From the NCBI RefSeq assembly GCF_050003625.1, contig NC_134398.1:80942003-81006002 (forward strand): 64,000 nucleotides of DNA, given 5' to 3'. Shown piece by piece: positions 22,440-32,831 of this stretch. This DNA is from Haematobia irritans. Lineage: Eukaryota; Arthropoda; Insecta; Diptera; Muscidae. Made by a program: the position numbers and the translations under genes. Numbering within the stretch: the first letter of the stretch is position 1; each line of letters opens with the position of its first letter. The notes below the pieces were generated by a model, which saw only the letters and a program-made list of their open reading frames with translations, made no database searches and was not told the origin of the DNA.

Positions 22440-23130
22440 GCGCGTGATTTAAAATTACTCACGTACCCATCTCTAATAAACTGCACACTCAGTAGCTACA
22501 ATAACAAATACTAAACGGAATATAAAGACAAAAGCTAATAAGGTCAAAGTGATTTTTTGTTTGTTTTATTTTTTCATATATATTTTTAGCGACTGGAGTT
22601 ATTTTACAAATTCTTTAATAAGTCAAAAAATGCAACAAAAAGGCAAAAAGTTTTTTTGGAATTTATAAGCTGAAACTTCATATTTTAAGAAAATATAAGC
22701 AGTTTTACTAAGTTTCACCGATAATTCAGTTGAAATCCAATACAAACATCAAAAATACCTCATTTTTGGAGCAATTTCCTAATATTTTTTTTCAATATTT
22801 CCAAAACATTTATCTAAACAAACAAATATTTATCATATGCTCAAATACCTGAAGTAGACGGCTCCATTATAAAATTTTCACTTTTAGAAGTCTTAATTAA
22901 AAAAATAATCACTGGAAATATGCAAATTTTCACTTTTAACCAATGCGCGCAAAAATAATAATAATTATTGAACTTTGAAGACACACTGCAAATAAAGTAA
23001 ACGACTAAGAACTTTTATTTTGGCAAGTAGTGATGTAGAATTTTATCTTCTTTCACCCGGTACCAAATACGGTTATTAAAGTTAAAGTTCATCTTTTGAA
23101 TTAATCGCCAGTTTTGATGGATTTCAACCC
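22440..23130. other. AT-rich DNA, nothing recognised
   Basis: Long A and T runs only. No frame or repeat of note. Confidence 0.35.
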
Positions 23131-23197
23131 TCTGTGCGACGAGCCGATGCAAACAAAACATTACATTACATGAAACAGAAACAGAAACATACATTTG

Positions 23198-23365
23198 TTG
23201 ACGGCGACCGGACATATCCCCCAACGGACATTTCGCCCAAAATGATGTTTGGGCGTTATGACCTCCATTGGGGCGATCACATCGCCCAATTTTAGTTTGG
23301 GCTTTATGTCCTCCCTCATCGCGGTCATAAGCCCCACAAAATATAATAATAAGCCCCACAAAAAA
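23198..23365. repeat. Palindrome-rich repeat G, copy 1
   Basis: GC-richer than its surroundings. It has repeated GGGCGTTATGACC/GGTCATAAGCCC and ATTTTGGGCGAAATGTCC words that can pair within the copy. Inverted and direct relatives are at 28105-28268 and 57118-57260. In copies 1 and 2 the same TTTGTTGAC flank lies on opposite ends, so it is probably a mobile unit. No coding role. Confidence 0.55.
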
Positions 23366-24099
23366 TATAATTGAATATAAACAATAGTTTAAAACAAGTA
23401 TATACGGCCGTAAGTTCGGCCAGGCCGAAGCTTATGTACCCTCCATCATGGATTGCGTAGAAACTTTTTCTAAACACTGCCATCCACAATCGAATTACTT
23501 AAGTTGCGGTAACGCTTGCCGATGGCAAGGTATCTTAAAACCTCCTAACACCATCTTCTAAATTGTATGTAAGTCCATACGTGGTATATATTAAATCAAA
23601 AAAGATCGATCCAATACGTATATAATTCAGTTTGACAAAGTAGACATAAAATTTTGACAAAATTTTCTATAGAAATAAAAATTTTGACAAAATTTTCTAT
23701 AGAAAGAAAATTTTTATAAAAATTTCTACAGAAATAAAATTTTAACAAAATTTTCTATAGAAATAGACTTTTGACAAAATATTCTATAGAAATAAAATCT
23801 TGGTAGATTATTTTTGGCTCGAGTGGCAACCATGATTATGAACCGAATAAAATTTGAACAAAATTTTCTATAGAAATAAAATTTTGACAATGATGAAAAT
23901 TTTATTGTGAACCGAAAAAAATTTTAACAAAATTTTCTCTAGAAATAAAATTTTGACAAAATTTTCTATATAAATAAAATTTTGGTAGATTAATTTTGGC
24001 TCTAGTGGCAACCATGGTTATGAATCGATATGGACCAATTTTTGAGTGATTGGACCAATTGTTGTATGGTTGTTAGCGACCATATACTAACACCACGTT

Positions 24100-25290
24100 C
24101 CTAATTTGAACCGGATCGGATGAATTTTGCTCCTCCAAGAGGCTCCGGAGGTCAAATCTGGAGAACGTTTTATATGGGGGCTATATATAATTATGGACCG
24201 ATATGGACCAATTCTGGCACGGTTGTTAAAGATCATATACTAACACCATGTTCAAAATTACAACCGGATTGGATGAAATTTGCTTCTCTTGGAGACTTCG
24301 CAAGCCAAATCTGGGGATCGGCTTATATGGGGGCTATATATAATTACGAACCGATGTGGACCAATTTTTGCATGGTTATTAGAGACCATATAACAATACC
24401 AAGTACCAAATTTCAGCCGGATCGGATGCAATTTGCTTCTCTTTGGGGCTTCGCAAGCCAAATCTGGAGATCGGTTTATATGGGGTCCATATATAATTCT
24501 GGACCGATGTGGACCAATTTTTGCATGGTTATTAGAGACCATATACCAACATCATGTACCAAATCTCAGCCGGATCGGATGAAATTTGCTTCTCTTTGAG
24601 GCTCCGCAAGCCAAATCTGGGGATCGGTTTATATGGGGGCTATATATAACTATGGACCGATGTGCACCAATTTTTGCATGATTGTTAGAGACCATCTACC
24701 AACACCATGTACCAAATTTCAGCCGGATCGGATGAAATATGCTTCTCTTTGAGGCTCCACAAGCCAAATCTGGGGATCGGTTTATATGGGGGCTATATAT
24801 AATTATGGACCGATGTGGACCAATTTTTGCACGATTGTTAGAGACCATCTACCAAGACCATGTACCAAATTTCAGCCGGATCGGATGAAATATGCTTCTC
24901 TTAGAGGCTCCACAAGCCAAATCTGGGGATCGGTTTATATGGGGGCTATATATAATTATGGACCGATGTGGACCAATTTTTGCATGATTGTTAGAGACCA
25001 TCTACTAACACCATGTACCAAATTTCAGCCGGATCGGATGAAATATGCTTCTCTTAGAGGCTCCACAAGCCAAATCTGGGGATCGGTTTATATGGGGGCT
25101 ATATATAATTATGGACCGATGTGGACCAATTTTTGCATGGTTGTTAGAGACCATATACCAACACCATATACCAAATTTCAGCCGGATCGGATGAAATATG
25201 CTTCTGTTAGAGGCTCCACAAGCCAAATCTGAGGGTCCCTTTATATGGGGGCTATACGTAAAAGTGGACCGATATGGCCCATTTTCAATA
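24100..25290 (+). repeat. 153-bp tandem array in HINE B (eight landmarks)
   Basis: The ATGGGG landmark is at 24174, 24327, 24480, 24633, 24786, 24939, 25092 and 25245: seven intervals, all exactly 153. Long frames are open on both strands (24120-24599 and 24786-25232 plus; 24542-24258 and 25334-25005 minus); a TGA near 24598 breaks the plus frame. Confidence 0.9.
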
Positions 25291-25437
25291 CCATCCGACC
25301 CACATCGATAACAACTACTTGTGCCAAGTTTCAAGTCGATAGCTTGTTTCGTTCGGAAGTTAGCGTGATTTCAACAGACGGACGGACGGACGGACATGCT
25401 TAGATCGACTCAGAATTTCACCACGACCCAGAATATA

Positions 25438-26743
25438 AAGGGTGATTTGTTAAGAGCTTGATAACTTTTTTTTAAAAAAAAACGCATAAAATTTGCAAAA
25501 TCTCATCGGTTCTTTATTTGAAACGTTAGATTGGTCCATGACATTTACTTTTTGAAGATAATTTCATTTAAATGTTGACCGCGGCTGCGTCTTAGGTGGT
25601 CCATTCGGAAAGTCCAATTTTGGGCAACTTTTTCGAGCATTTCGGCCGGAATAGCCCGAATTTCTTCGGAAATGTTGTCTTCCAAAGCTGGAATAGTTGC
25701 TGGCTTATTTCTGTAGACTTTAGACTTGACGTAGCCCCACAAAAAATAGTCTAAAGGCGTCAAATCGCATGATCTTGGTGGCCAACTTACCGGTCCATTT
25801 CTTGAGATGAATTGTTCTCCGAAGTTTTCCCTCAAAATGGCCATAGAATCGCGAGCTGTGTGGCATGTAGCGCCATCTTGTTGAAACCACATGTCAACCA
25901 AGTTCAGTTCTTCCATTTTTGGCAACAAAAAGTTTGTTAGCATCGAACGATAGCGATCGCCATTCACCGTAACGTTGCGTCCAACAGCATCTTTGAAAAA
26001 ATACGGTCCAATGATTCCACCAGCGTACAAACCACACCAAACAGTGCATTTTTCGGGATGCATGGGCAGTTCTTGAACGGCTTCTGGTTGCTCTTCACTC
26101 CAAATGCGGCAATTTTGCTTATTTACGTAGCCATTCAACCAGAAATGAGCCTCATCGCTGAACAAAATTTGTCGATAAAAAAGCGGATTTTCTGCCAACT
26201 TTTCTAGGGCCCATTCACTGAAAATTCGACGTTGTGGCAGATCGTTCGGCTTCAGTTCTTGCACGAGCTGTATTTTATACGGTTTTACACCAAGATCTTT
26301 GCGTAAAATCTTCCATGTGGTCGAATAACACAAACCCAATTGCTGCGAACGGCGACGAATCGACATTTCACGGTCTTCAGCAACACTCTCAGAAACAGAC
26401 GCAATATTCTCTTCTGTACGCACTGTACGCATTCGTGTGGTTGGTTTAATGTCCAATAAAGTAAACTGAGTGCGAAACTTGGTCACAATCGCATTAATTG
26501 TTTGCTCACTTGGTCGATTATGTAGACCATAAATCGGACGTAAAGCGCGAAACACATTTCGAACCGAACACTGATTTTGGTAATAAAATTCAATGATTTG
26601 CAAGCGTTGCTCGTTAGTAAGTCTATTCATGATGAAATGTCAAAGCATACTGAGCATCTTTCTCTTTGACACCATGTCTGAAATCCCACGTGATCTGTCA
26701 AATACTAATGCATGAAAATCCTAACCTCAAAAGAATCACCCTT
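25438..26743 (-). mobile_element. Full-length IS630/Tc1/mariner-type transposon, copy 1
   Basis: The element is 1306 bp with ends AAGGGTGATT/AATCACCCTT and a TA duplication at 25436-25437 and 26744-26745. Removing it restores CCAGAATATATATACTTTAT, exactly as in the uninterrupted HINE A near 2950. It contains one gene. It is the only complete copy here; the copies at 47437, 48898 and 60871 are internal deletions of the same element. The very similar copies imply recent activity. Confidence 0.95.
25545..26630 (-). CDS. DDD transposase, 361 aa, intact
   Basis: This enzyme would bind its element's ends in the nucleus, cut out the element and insert it at TA. Residues 1-60 (LTNEQRLQIIEFYYQNQCSV) form a first helix-turn-helix resembling the DUF4817-type domain of insect transposases. 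Residues 85-115 (IRRRSQQLGLCYSTTWKILR) form a second. The catalytic core has Asp159 (ILFSDEAHFW), Asp252 (FQQDGATCH) and Asp289 (PPRSCDLTPLDYF), with 36 residues between the second and third, close to the maT-like groups rather than DD34D mariners. Length and frame are complete, from ATG 105 bp inside the element's end to a stop 107 bp from the other end. No intron, frameshift or missing key residue is seen. I infer that it is potentially active; this is not shown. Confidence 0.93.
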   Translation of the reverse strand: MNRLTNEQRLQIIEFYYQNQCSVRNVFRALRPIYGLHNRPSEQTINAIVTKFRTQFTLLDIKPTTRMRTVRTEENIASVSESVAEDREMSIRRRSQQLGLCYSTTWKILRKDLGVKPYKIQLVQELKPNDLPQRRIFSEWALEKLAENPLFYRQILFSDEAHFWLNGYVNKQNCRIWSEEQPEAVQELPMHPEKCTVWCGLYAGGIIGPYFFKDAVGRNVTVNGDRYRSMLTNFLLPKMEELNLVDMWFQQDGATCHTARDSMAILRENFGEQFISRNGPVSWPPRSCDLTPLDYFLWGYVKSKVYRNKPATIPALEDNISEEIRAIPAEMLEKVAQNWTFRMDHLRRSRGQHLNEIIFKK

Positions 26744-26835
26744 TATATACTTTATGGGGTCTTAGAACAATATTTCGATGTGTTACAAACGGAATGACAA
26801 AGTTAATATACCCCCATCCTATGATGGAGGGTATA

Positions 26836-27254
26836 ATAACAAAATATATTTTTTTAAATCATTCAAAAGCTATATATGATTACTTCATCTATCCATACAT
26901 TTTTTTTTAAATATTTAATAGATAGATATGCCTCTTATTGACAAATATCGAATCCTGCTTTTATTGTGTATGCTGGAAGAAGATGTAAAACTATCATATC
27001 TTGGCTTCATCGTTTGTTTTAATTGTTTTTGACAGGAACATAATTTTTGACTATTTTTCTTCTCAGCGTGCGAATGAAATGGAAAAGCGGCTAAAGTGGC
27101 ACTACGAAGACCTATTTCGCTTGTGAAATAGGTCGGTTTAAGCACCAAGACATTTGAATTTATATATTGAAACATGAAAATTCGGAAATTGATAATTTTT
27201 TTCTTTTGAACAAACCAGACAAATGCTGATTTAAAAATTACGTATTTTAAACTG
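26836..27254. repeat. Foldback repeat H, copy 1, outer part
   Basis: Matches 57265-57610 in the same order and, inverted, 58880-59100. It contains a short frame starting MPLIDKYRIL at 26927, also present with changes at 57377; here it stops after 34 residues. I do not recognise the peptide. Confidence 0.5.
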
Positions 27255-27376
27255 AAAATTGGAACAAGATGAGATGATCGATTTGCTGCTGATGGGTACG
27301 TGAAAAAAATCGCGCGCGCGATTTATTTCAAGTACCCATCAGCAGCACATCGATCATCTCATCTCTTTCCAATTTT
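27255..27376. repeat. 122-bp palindrome with a CGCGCGCGCG centre
   Basis: The two arms (AAAATTGGAACAAGATGAGA... and its complement) meet at the CG-alternating 10-mer 27311-27320, which lies at the exact centre. The arms have only a few mismatches. Half-arms recur at 27470-27535, 58785-58870 and 59102-59160. Confidence 0.9.
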
Positions 27377-27404
27377 AATGTTTAGAACAAGATAATAAAA
27401 CGAA

Positions 27405-27633
27405 AGTTGCAAGAATGTGAGGATGAACTGAATGTGATGAATTTAAAAAAGGATTCGCGCGCGCGATTTGGAGGCAGATGAGATGATTTTTTTCAAGTAC
27501 CCATCAGCAGCACGTCGATCATTTCATCTCTTTCCAATTTTAATGTTTAGAACAAGATAATAAACTGAAAGTTGCTAGTATTTGAGAACGTATTTGTTAA
27601 ATTCATCACATTCAGTTTGTCCTCAAGTTCTTG
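27405..27633. repeat. Foldback flanks of repeat H
   Basis: Sequence around AACTGAATGTGATGAATTTA (27425-27444) is repeated inverted at 27597-27620, enclosing a second CGCGCGCG tract near 27455-27463 and one palindrome half-arm. Confidence 0.75.
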
Positions 27634-28104
27634 CATCTTGCGTTTTATTAACTTGATTTAAAAAATTAACACAGTTATACACAGTTTGTAACCTTCGTAA
27701 ATATTAGTAATTTCTTGTACCCATAAGATAAAATGGATCGACCGAAAAAGGGATATCAATAAAACAATAGCATCTCTGGGTGGAACACAAAGAGACTGTA
27801 TGCCAAATCGACTTCCATAATAGTGGTTTGCTAAAATATCTTTTCCGGCACACTTTCGCACATTTAGTATTCACTCATATGTTCTGATTTGGCAAATAGT
27901 GATATGAGTTCTTGGGGGTTTTGTGGAGTGTTTTGCACCATTTTCTCCTTAATTTTCTTATAGACCACGAGATCTGCACTGTCTTTCTAGTTACGGCATT
28001 TTGAATTAAATACCGTACGTATTTAGTTAACCAAAATTGGGGATCAAAACTACTTCATTTAGGATAGTTTTTGATTTGTATTCCGACATTATTTTCCCCA
28101 TAAA
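27634..28104. other. Nothing recognised
   Basis: No motif or relative is seen. The short minus frame 27861-27658 has no known features. Confidence 0.35.
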
Positions 28105-28268
28105 ATATTGGGCGTTTTGACCACCTATTTTTTGGGACATATGACCGCGATAAGGGAGGACATAAAGCCCAAACTAAAATTGGGCGATGTGACCGCCCCA
28201 TTGGAGGCCATAACGCCCAAAAATCATTTTGGGCGAAATGTCCGTTGGGGGATATGTCCGGTCGCCTT
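28105..28268. repeat. Palindrome-rich repeat G, copy 2 (inverted)
   Basis: Reverse-orientation relative of 23198-23365, ending CCGGTCGCC directly before TTTGTTGACC and a tRNA-like module. Confidence 0.6.
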
Positions 28269-28272
28269 TGTT

Positions 28273-28349
28273 GACCACGTGGAGTAATGGTTAGCTCGTC
28301 TGCCTTGCATGCAAAGGGTCGTGGGTTCAATCCCTGCTCCGACCGAACA
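28273..28349 (+). repeat. tRNA-like module, class II
   Basis: It has an A-box-like TGGAGTAATGG, the anticodon-arm region GCCTTGCATGCAAAGG, and the B box GGGTTCAATCCC, with CTGCTCCGACCG in acceptor position. It lacks a proper acceptor stem pairing. It belongs to the same class as 29991, 34746, 54663 and the SINE head at 46231. Confidence 0.6.
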
Positions 28350-29004
28350 CGAAATATGTTTTACATTTATTTTACCATATATTCCAAAAATATAAACGAA
28401 ATGGACTGTGCTTTTGGATAAAATATTATTTTTTTATTGCAAAAATAACAATTTTGTAACAAAAAAATATTTTTGGCATAAAAGTTGGAAATTTTCGAAG
28501 AAGTTGAAAAACTCTAACAAAAGAAGAACGTGAAGTCGAGTATAAACATAAATAATATCGCTCTAAAATGGCCATGTTTTCACGTTTAACATACTTTTCT
28601 TTAATAATTCATTTTAAAGAAAATAAACTTTTGGAATTGTTGCTTTGGATCAATCTGCTTTTAGAGATTAGAGTTTTGCCGCTAAAACGAAAAATAATAT
28701 TAACGGCAAAACTAGAAGCTAAGTGTCCGCCAACTCCTCCTGTACTACTTATTAATAAAGAGAACAAAACTTTGTTTTTATAACTTTTACTATTTACTAT
28801 ATTCTAACATATTAACATATGTGTCCCAAACATTTAATGCTAGTTTAGGAACATTACATTTTTGCTCTTAAATATATTGTGCCTAAAAAATTCTGCCCGA
28901 AACACATTTTGTTTATATCGGAACATATGAATAACATATTTTTCTAACAGTGCTTTTGAAATAAAAATGTGTTTATTTCGAATATTTTGAAAACCCACAA
29001 AACA
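28350..29004. repeat. Tail of a twin-tRNA-like element, repeat W and element V fragments
   Basis: 28350-28560 resembles the AT-rich arm found after class II modules at 30065-30310 and 54738-55020. 28600-28780 is a diverged repeat W with an inverted GTTTTGCCG pair. 28797-28960 resembles 32325-32490 (ACATATTAACATA and TGTCCCAAACATTTA words). Confidence 0.5.
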
Positions 29005-29420
29005 AACTGTGCGTGAAGATAAATTGTAAATTTAACTAGCCGTGGCGCAAACCAGGTAGTTTTTGCCTACGCACCTAATGGGTTAATTACAATTTGGGGA
29101 GATACAATTTTTATTAAAATTCAGCACTTTTCAGAATACCTGCGCAATATATTTTGGTATTAAACGAAAGATCTTGAAAAGTACTATAAATGCAATTGGT
29201 TTTTATTTTCCCATAAATGTTAGTTTTTCTGCTATAGTCTAAAGGTTAGTTTTCCCAACTTGAAATAAAGTATAACTGCGCCCACCGTGCAAAACCTGCT
29301 CTACATTTCGCAAATAAAAACCACTTGCATTTGTAGTACTCGTCAAGAGCTTGATACCAAAAAATGTAGAGCAGGTATTGCACAGTGGGCCCGCGTGTAC
29401 TATATTGTAAATTCTGACAT
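29005..29420 (+). mobile_element. Fragment of the 162-bp-unit element
   Basis: It starts TGCGTGAAGATAAATTG with CCAGGTAGTTTTTGCC, as at 30328 and, inverted, at 32700-32830. One inner unit (TAGAGCAGGTATTGCACAGT) follows. Confidence 0.6.
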
Positions 29421-29489
29421 ATTAATTATATTTTTGATAAAAATCTATATTTCTGGGATGCTTTCGAACATGGCAACCACTTACATTTA

Positions 29490-29790
29490 TACACCCTCAA
29501 AAAAAAAATCGCTTCTTTAACATATGTTCCAAACATATTTTGCAGGAAGCACATATATTATTGGATACTGCCGAAACATTAATATGTTTGTTTTATGTGA
29601 ATATATTATATGTTTGGAAGCATTTTGGGCCCAAAAATATTATATGCTTGGAAGAATTTTTCCCAAAGACGGTTGTGCTCATTCCCTAACATACTCGGTT
29701 TTTTCACTTCCACGAAATATTTTAATTCTTGACACCTTTTTCTGTAATACAAATAATGTTGAAGAAATTATTCACTTTTAAAAATTTTTT
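29490..29790 (-). mobile_element. Partial element V, reverse
   Basis: It reads inverted relative to 50980-51300: AAAATCGCTTCT near 29508, CCAAACATAT words and TTGTGCTCA. It runs into the class I tRNA-like module, the same neighbour order as in the full copies. Confidence 0.6.
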
Positions 29791-29798
29791 AAATTTTA

Positions 29799-29877
29799 CC
29801 TTTCGCCTACACGGATAATCGAACCGAGAACCATACAGTTTGTAAGCCAACACACTATCCACTGGGCTACGTAGCAG
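29799..29877 (-). repeat. tRNA-like module, class I
   Basis: Minus strand: an A-box-like TAGCCCAGTGG and the B box GGTTCGATTAT, with TTACAAACTG in the anticodon region. It is divergent to the class II module 114 bp to the right. Confidence 0.6.
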
Positions 29878-29990
29878 TTATAGTCACCAGCAGATAATTA
29901 TCCTTATACGTTACATTTATATAGCATAGTTTGCAGCGCCCGCGAGCCCATGCAAACATAACATTATTTAACAGAAACATAAATTTGTTT

Positions 29991-30065
29991 GCCACGTGGA
30001 GCAGTGGTTAGCATGTGCGCCTTGCATGCAAAGGGTCGTGGGTGCAATCCCTGCTCCGGCCGAAC
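29991..30065 (+). repeat. tRNA-like module, class II
   Basis: It has an A-box-like TGGAGCAGTGG and a B box decayed to GGGTGCAATCCC. It points away from the class I module at 29799-29877, as in the pairs at 34746/34934 and 54474/54663. Confidence 0.6.
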
Positions 30066-30324
30066 ACTTTTTTTTTTTTAATTTACACATTTATATATTA
30101 AATTTTTATAATGAAACTTCGAAATGTGGGTTATTAAAGATTTATAGTCAGTAACAGTGCTTGATATAAACGAAATTGACTGATTTTTGGATAAAATATT
30201 ATTTTTTATTGCAAAAATAAAAATTTTGTAACAAAAAACTGTTTTTGGTACAAAACTTTAAAATTTGGAAGGAATTCAAAAACTCTAACAAAAGAAGAAC
30301 GTGGAGTCGAGTAAAAACATACAT

Positions 30325-31515
30325 AAATAATTATGTGCGTGAAGATAAATTGTAAATTTAACTAGTCGAGACACAAACCAGGTAGTTTTTGCCTGCGCAC
30401 CTAATGGGTTAATTACAATTTGAGGAGATAAAATATTTAATGAAATTCAGCACTTTTCAACATATTTGCGCAAAATATTTTGGTATTAAACGAAAGATCT
30501 TGACAAGTACTATAAATGCAAGTTGTTGTCATGTTCGAAAGCGTCCCATAAATATTAGTTTTGCAGCTATATTTTAAAAGTCAGTTTGTCCAACTTGAAA
30601 TAAAGTTAAACTACGCCCACTGTGCAATACCTGCTCTAGATTTTTTGGTATCAAATGAAAGCTCTTGATGAGTACTATAAATCCAAGTGGTTGTTATATT
30701 CGAAAGCATCATAAAAATATCGATTTTTATAAAAAAGAAAATTACTTTTTTAGAATTTCAAAAAAAGTGCACATTGGCCCACTGTGCAACACCTGCTCTA
30801 CAGTGTTTGGTATCAAATGAAAACTCTTGATGAGTACTATAAATGCAAGTGGTTTTTATTTTCGAAAGTTTCCCAAAAAAAATTGTTTTAAGCAAAAGTA
30901 AAATTAATTTGCGAAATTTTAGAAAATATCGCACCAGCGCCCACTGTGCAAAACCTGCTCTAGATTTTTTGGTATCAAATGAAAGCTCTTCACGAGTACT
31001 ATAAACGCAAGTGGTTCTCATGTTCGAAAGCATCATAGTAATATCGATTTTTATCAAAAATATAATTAATATGTCAGAATTTAAAATATAGTGGGCGCAT
31101 TTCAGTTTTATTTCAAATTGTGGCGATTAAATTTAAAAAAAAATTAACAAAAACCTACATTTCTGGGATGTTTTAGAAAATAAAAACTACTTGCATTTGT
31201 AGTACTCGTCAAGAGCTTTCATTTGATACCAAAAAATCTAGAGCAGGTTTTGCACAGTGGGCACGGGTGTCCTATATTTTAACTTCGTGCAAACTAAGTT
31301 TCTTTTTGATAAAAATCGATATTTCTGTGATGCTTTCGAATATAACAACCTCTTGAATTTATAGTACTCATCAAGAGCTTTCATTTGATACCAAAAAATC
31401 TAGAGCAGGTATTGCACAGTGGGCGTAGTTTAACTTTATTTCAAGTTGGACAAACTGACTTTTAAAATATAGCTGCAAAACTAATATTTATGGGACGCTT
31501 TCGAACATGACACGC
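30325..31515. mobile_element. 162-bp-unit element with head-to-head arrays
   Basis: Forward units have GCCCACTGTGCA at 30615, 30777 and 30939 (162 apart). From about 31090 the units run inverted, with the equivalent landmark ending at 31262 and 31424 (again 162). The left border CGTGAAGATAAATTG lies near 30340. Each unit contains TTTTTGGTATCAAATGAAAG and GAGTACTATAAATGCAAG. The minus frame 31057-30758 is a by-product of the repeat. The superfamily is not known. Confidence 0.75.
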
Positions 31516-31599
31516 ACATTAAATAATTTTATAATATAAACATAACTTTATTTAGGCGTGAACAGTTTTTTACTAGCATTTAACACCATCGGTCTAAAA

Positions 31600-32831
31600 T
31601 GCCTTTTATTATTCTTTAATAATTCATTTTAAAGAAAATAAACTGTTTAAATTGTTTTAGCTGCAAAACTCGAACTTAATGCCCGATTTTATATTTGAAG
31701 GTGTCCGTCAACACCTCTTGGACTACTTATTAATAAAGAGGAACTAAACTTTGTTTTTATACATTTTACTGTGTAATTTTTCACTATTTCCTCCTTATTT
31801 AATTTTACTGTCCCAACTCTGAAAAGAGTATAGTACCCTTTCGTTATTTTTATGAGGACCCCTGATTTCTTTTAACGAACCAAGAAAAAAATTGTGCCCA
31901 TAATGCCAAAATGATAAACAAAACACATGTCCACACATACATAAAATGCTGCTCTCAAGGCGAAAACACATGCTTTTTTTCAAATGTCTATTCTCTTGGT
32001 TCCGAATGTCCATTCTCTTTATTCAAATTAAATAATATTTAGTCTTAAGCATATCAAATTTTTGGCCTTATCATAAAACAGTTTTCCGAAACAACATACC
32101 AGCGGTTTCACAGAAATTGTTCTCTTTTGATTCTTTCGCTGTGTTATGTTGATATCTTTCGTCAACTCTCCCGGTTTCCATCTCTGTTTCTTTCTCTCTC
32201 TCTCTATACTCTCTCTCTGTCGCTTTGAATAAAATATCACAACATATGTATGTTTAGTCGAAATTTGTAAATTTATATATGTTTGCATTCACACATATGA
32301 TTTTTATGAAACATTCATGTCCCAAACATAATATATTCTAACATATTAACATAGATGTCCCAAACATTTAGTGTTAGTTTAGGAACATTACATGTTTGCA
32401 CTTAAATATATTGTGTTTTAAAATTGTGCCCGAAACACATTTTGTTTATATCGGAACACATGAAAAACATATTTTTCTAAGAGTGTAGTACTCGCTAAGA
32501 GCTTCCATTTGATACCAAAATATGTAGATCAGGTTTTGCACGGTAGCGCTGTTAAACTTTATTTCAAGTTGGGAAAAACAAACTTTTAAAATATAGCAGC
32601 AAAACTAACATTTATGGGATACTTTCGAAAATAAAAACTACTTGCATTTATAGTACAAGATCTTTCGATAAATGCCAAAATGTATTGCGCTGGTATTCTG
32701 GAAAGTGCTGAATTTTAATAAAAATGTTATCTCCCCCAAAATGTAATTAACCCATTAGGTGCGCAGGCAAAAACTACCTGGTTTGTGTCTCGGCTAGTTA
32801 AATTTACTATTTATCTTCACGCACATCAAAA
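31600..32831. repeat. Mixed fragments: repeat W, element V, 162-bp element
   Basis: 31655-31835 is inverted repeat W. 32255-32490 carries element V words. 32500-32831 is an inverted piece of the 162-bp element, closing with GTGCGCAGGCAAAAACTACC and CTTCACGCAC. A CTCTCTCTCTC tract lies at 32190-32217. Nothing between 31836 and 32250 is recognised; its short minus frames lack motifs. Confidence 0.5.

Larger units (their letters stand above)
23394..26835 (+). mobile_element. Helentron-like element (HINE), copy B, with transposon inside
   Basis: It has the same ends and order as copy A: hairpin start, about 250 bp, 29-bp units (23650-23970), 153-bp units, GGAC tract near 25376-25395, and GGGTATA at 26829-26835. 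The related sequence at 57270-57300 is an empty site: TTTAAA joins ATAAMAAAATAT directly, with no bases duplicated. A DDD transposon lies at 25438-26743. Without it, the HINE is about 2.1 kb. Confidence 0.65.
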
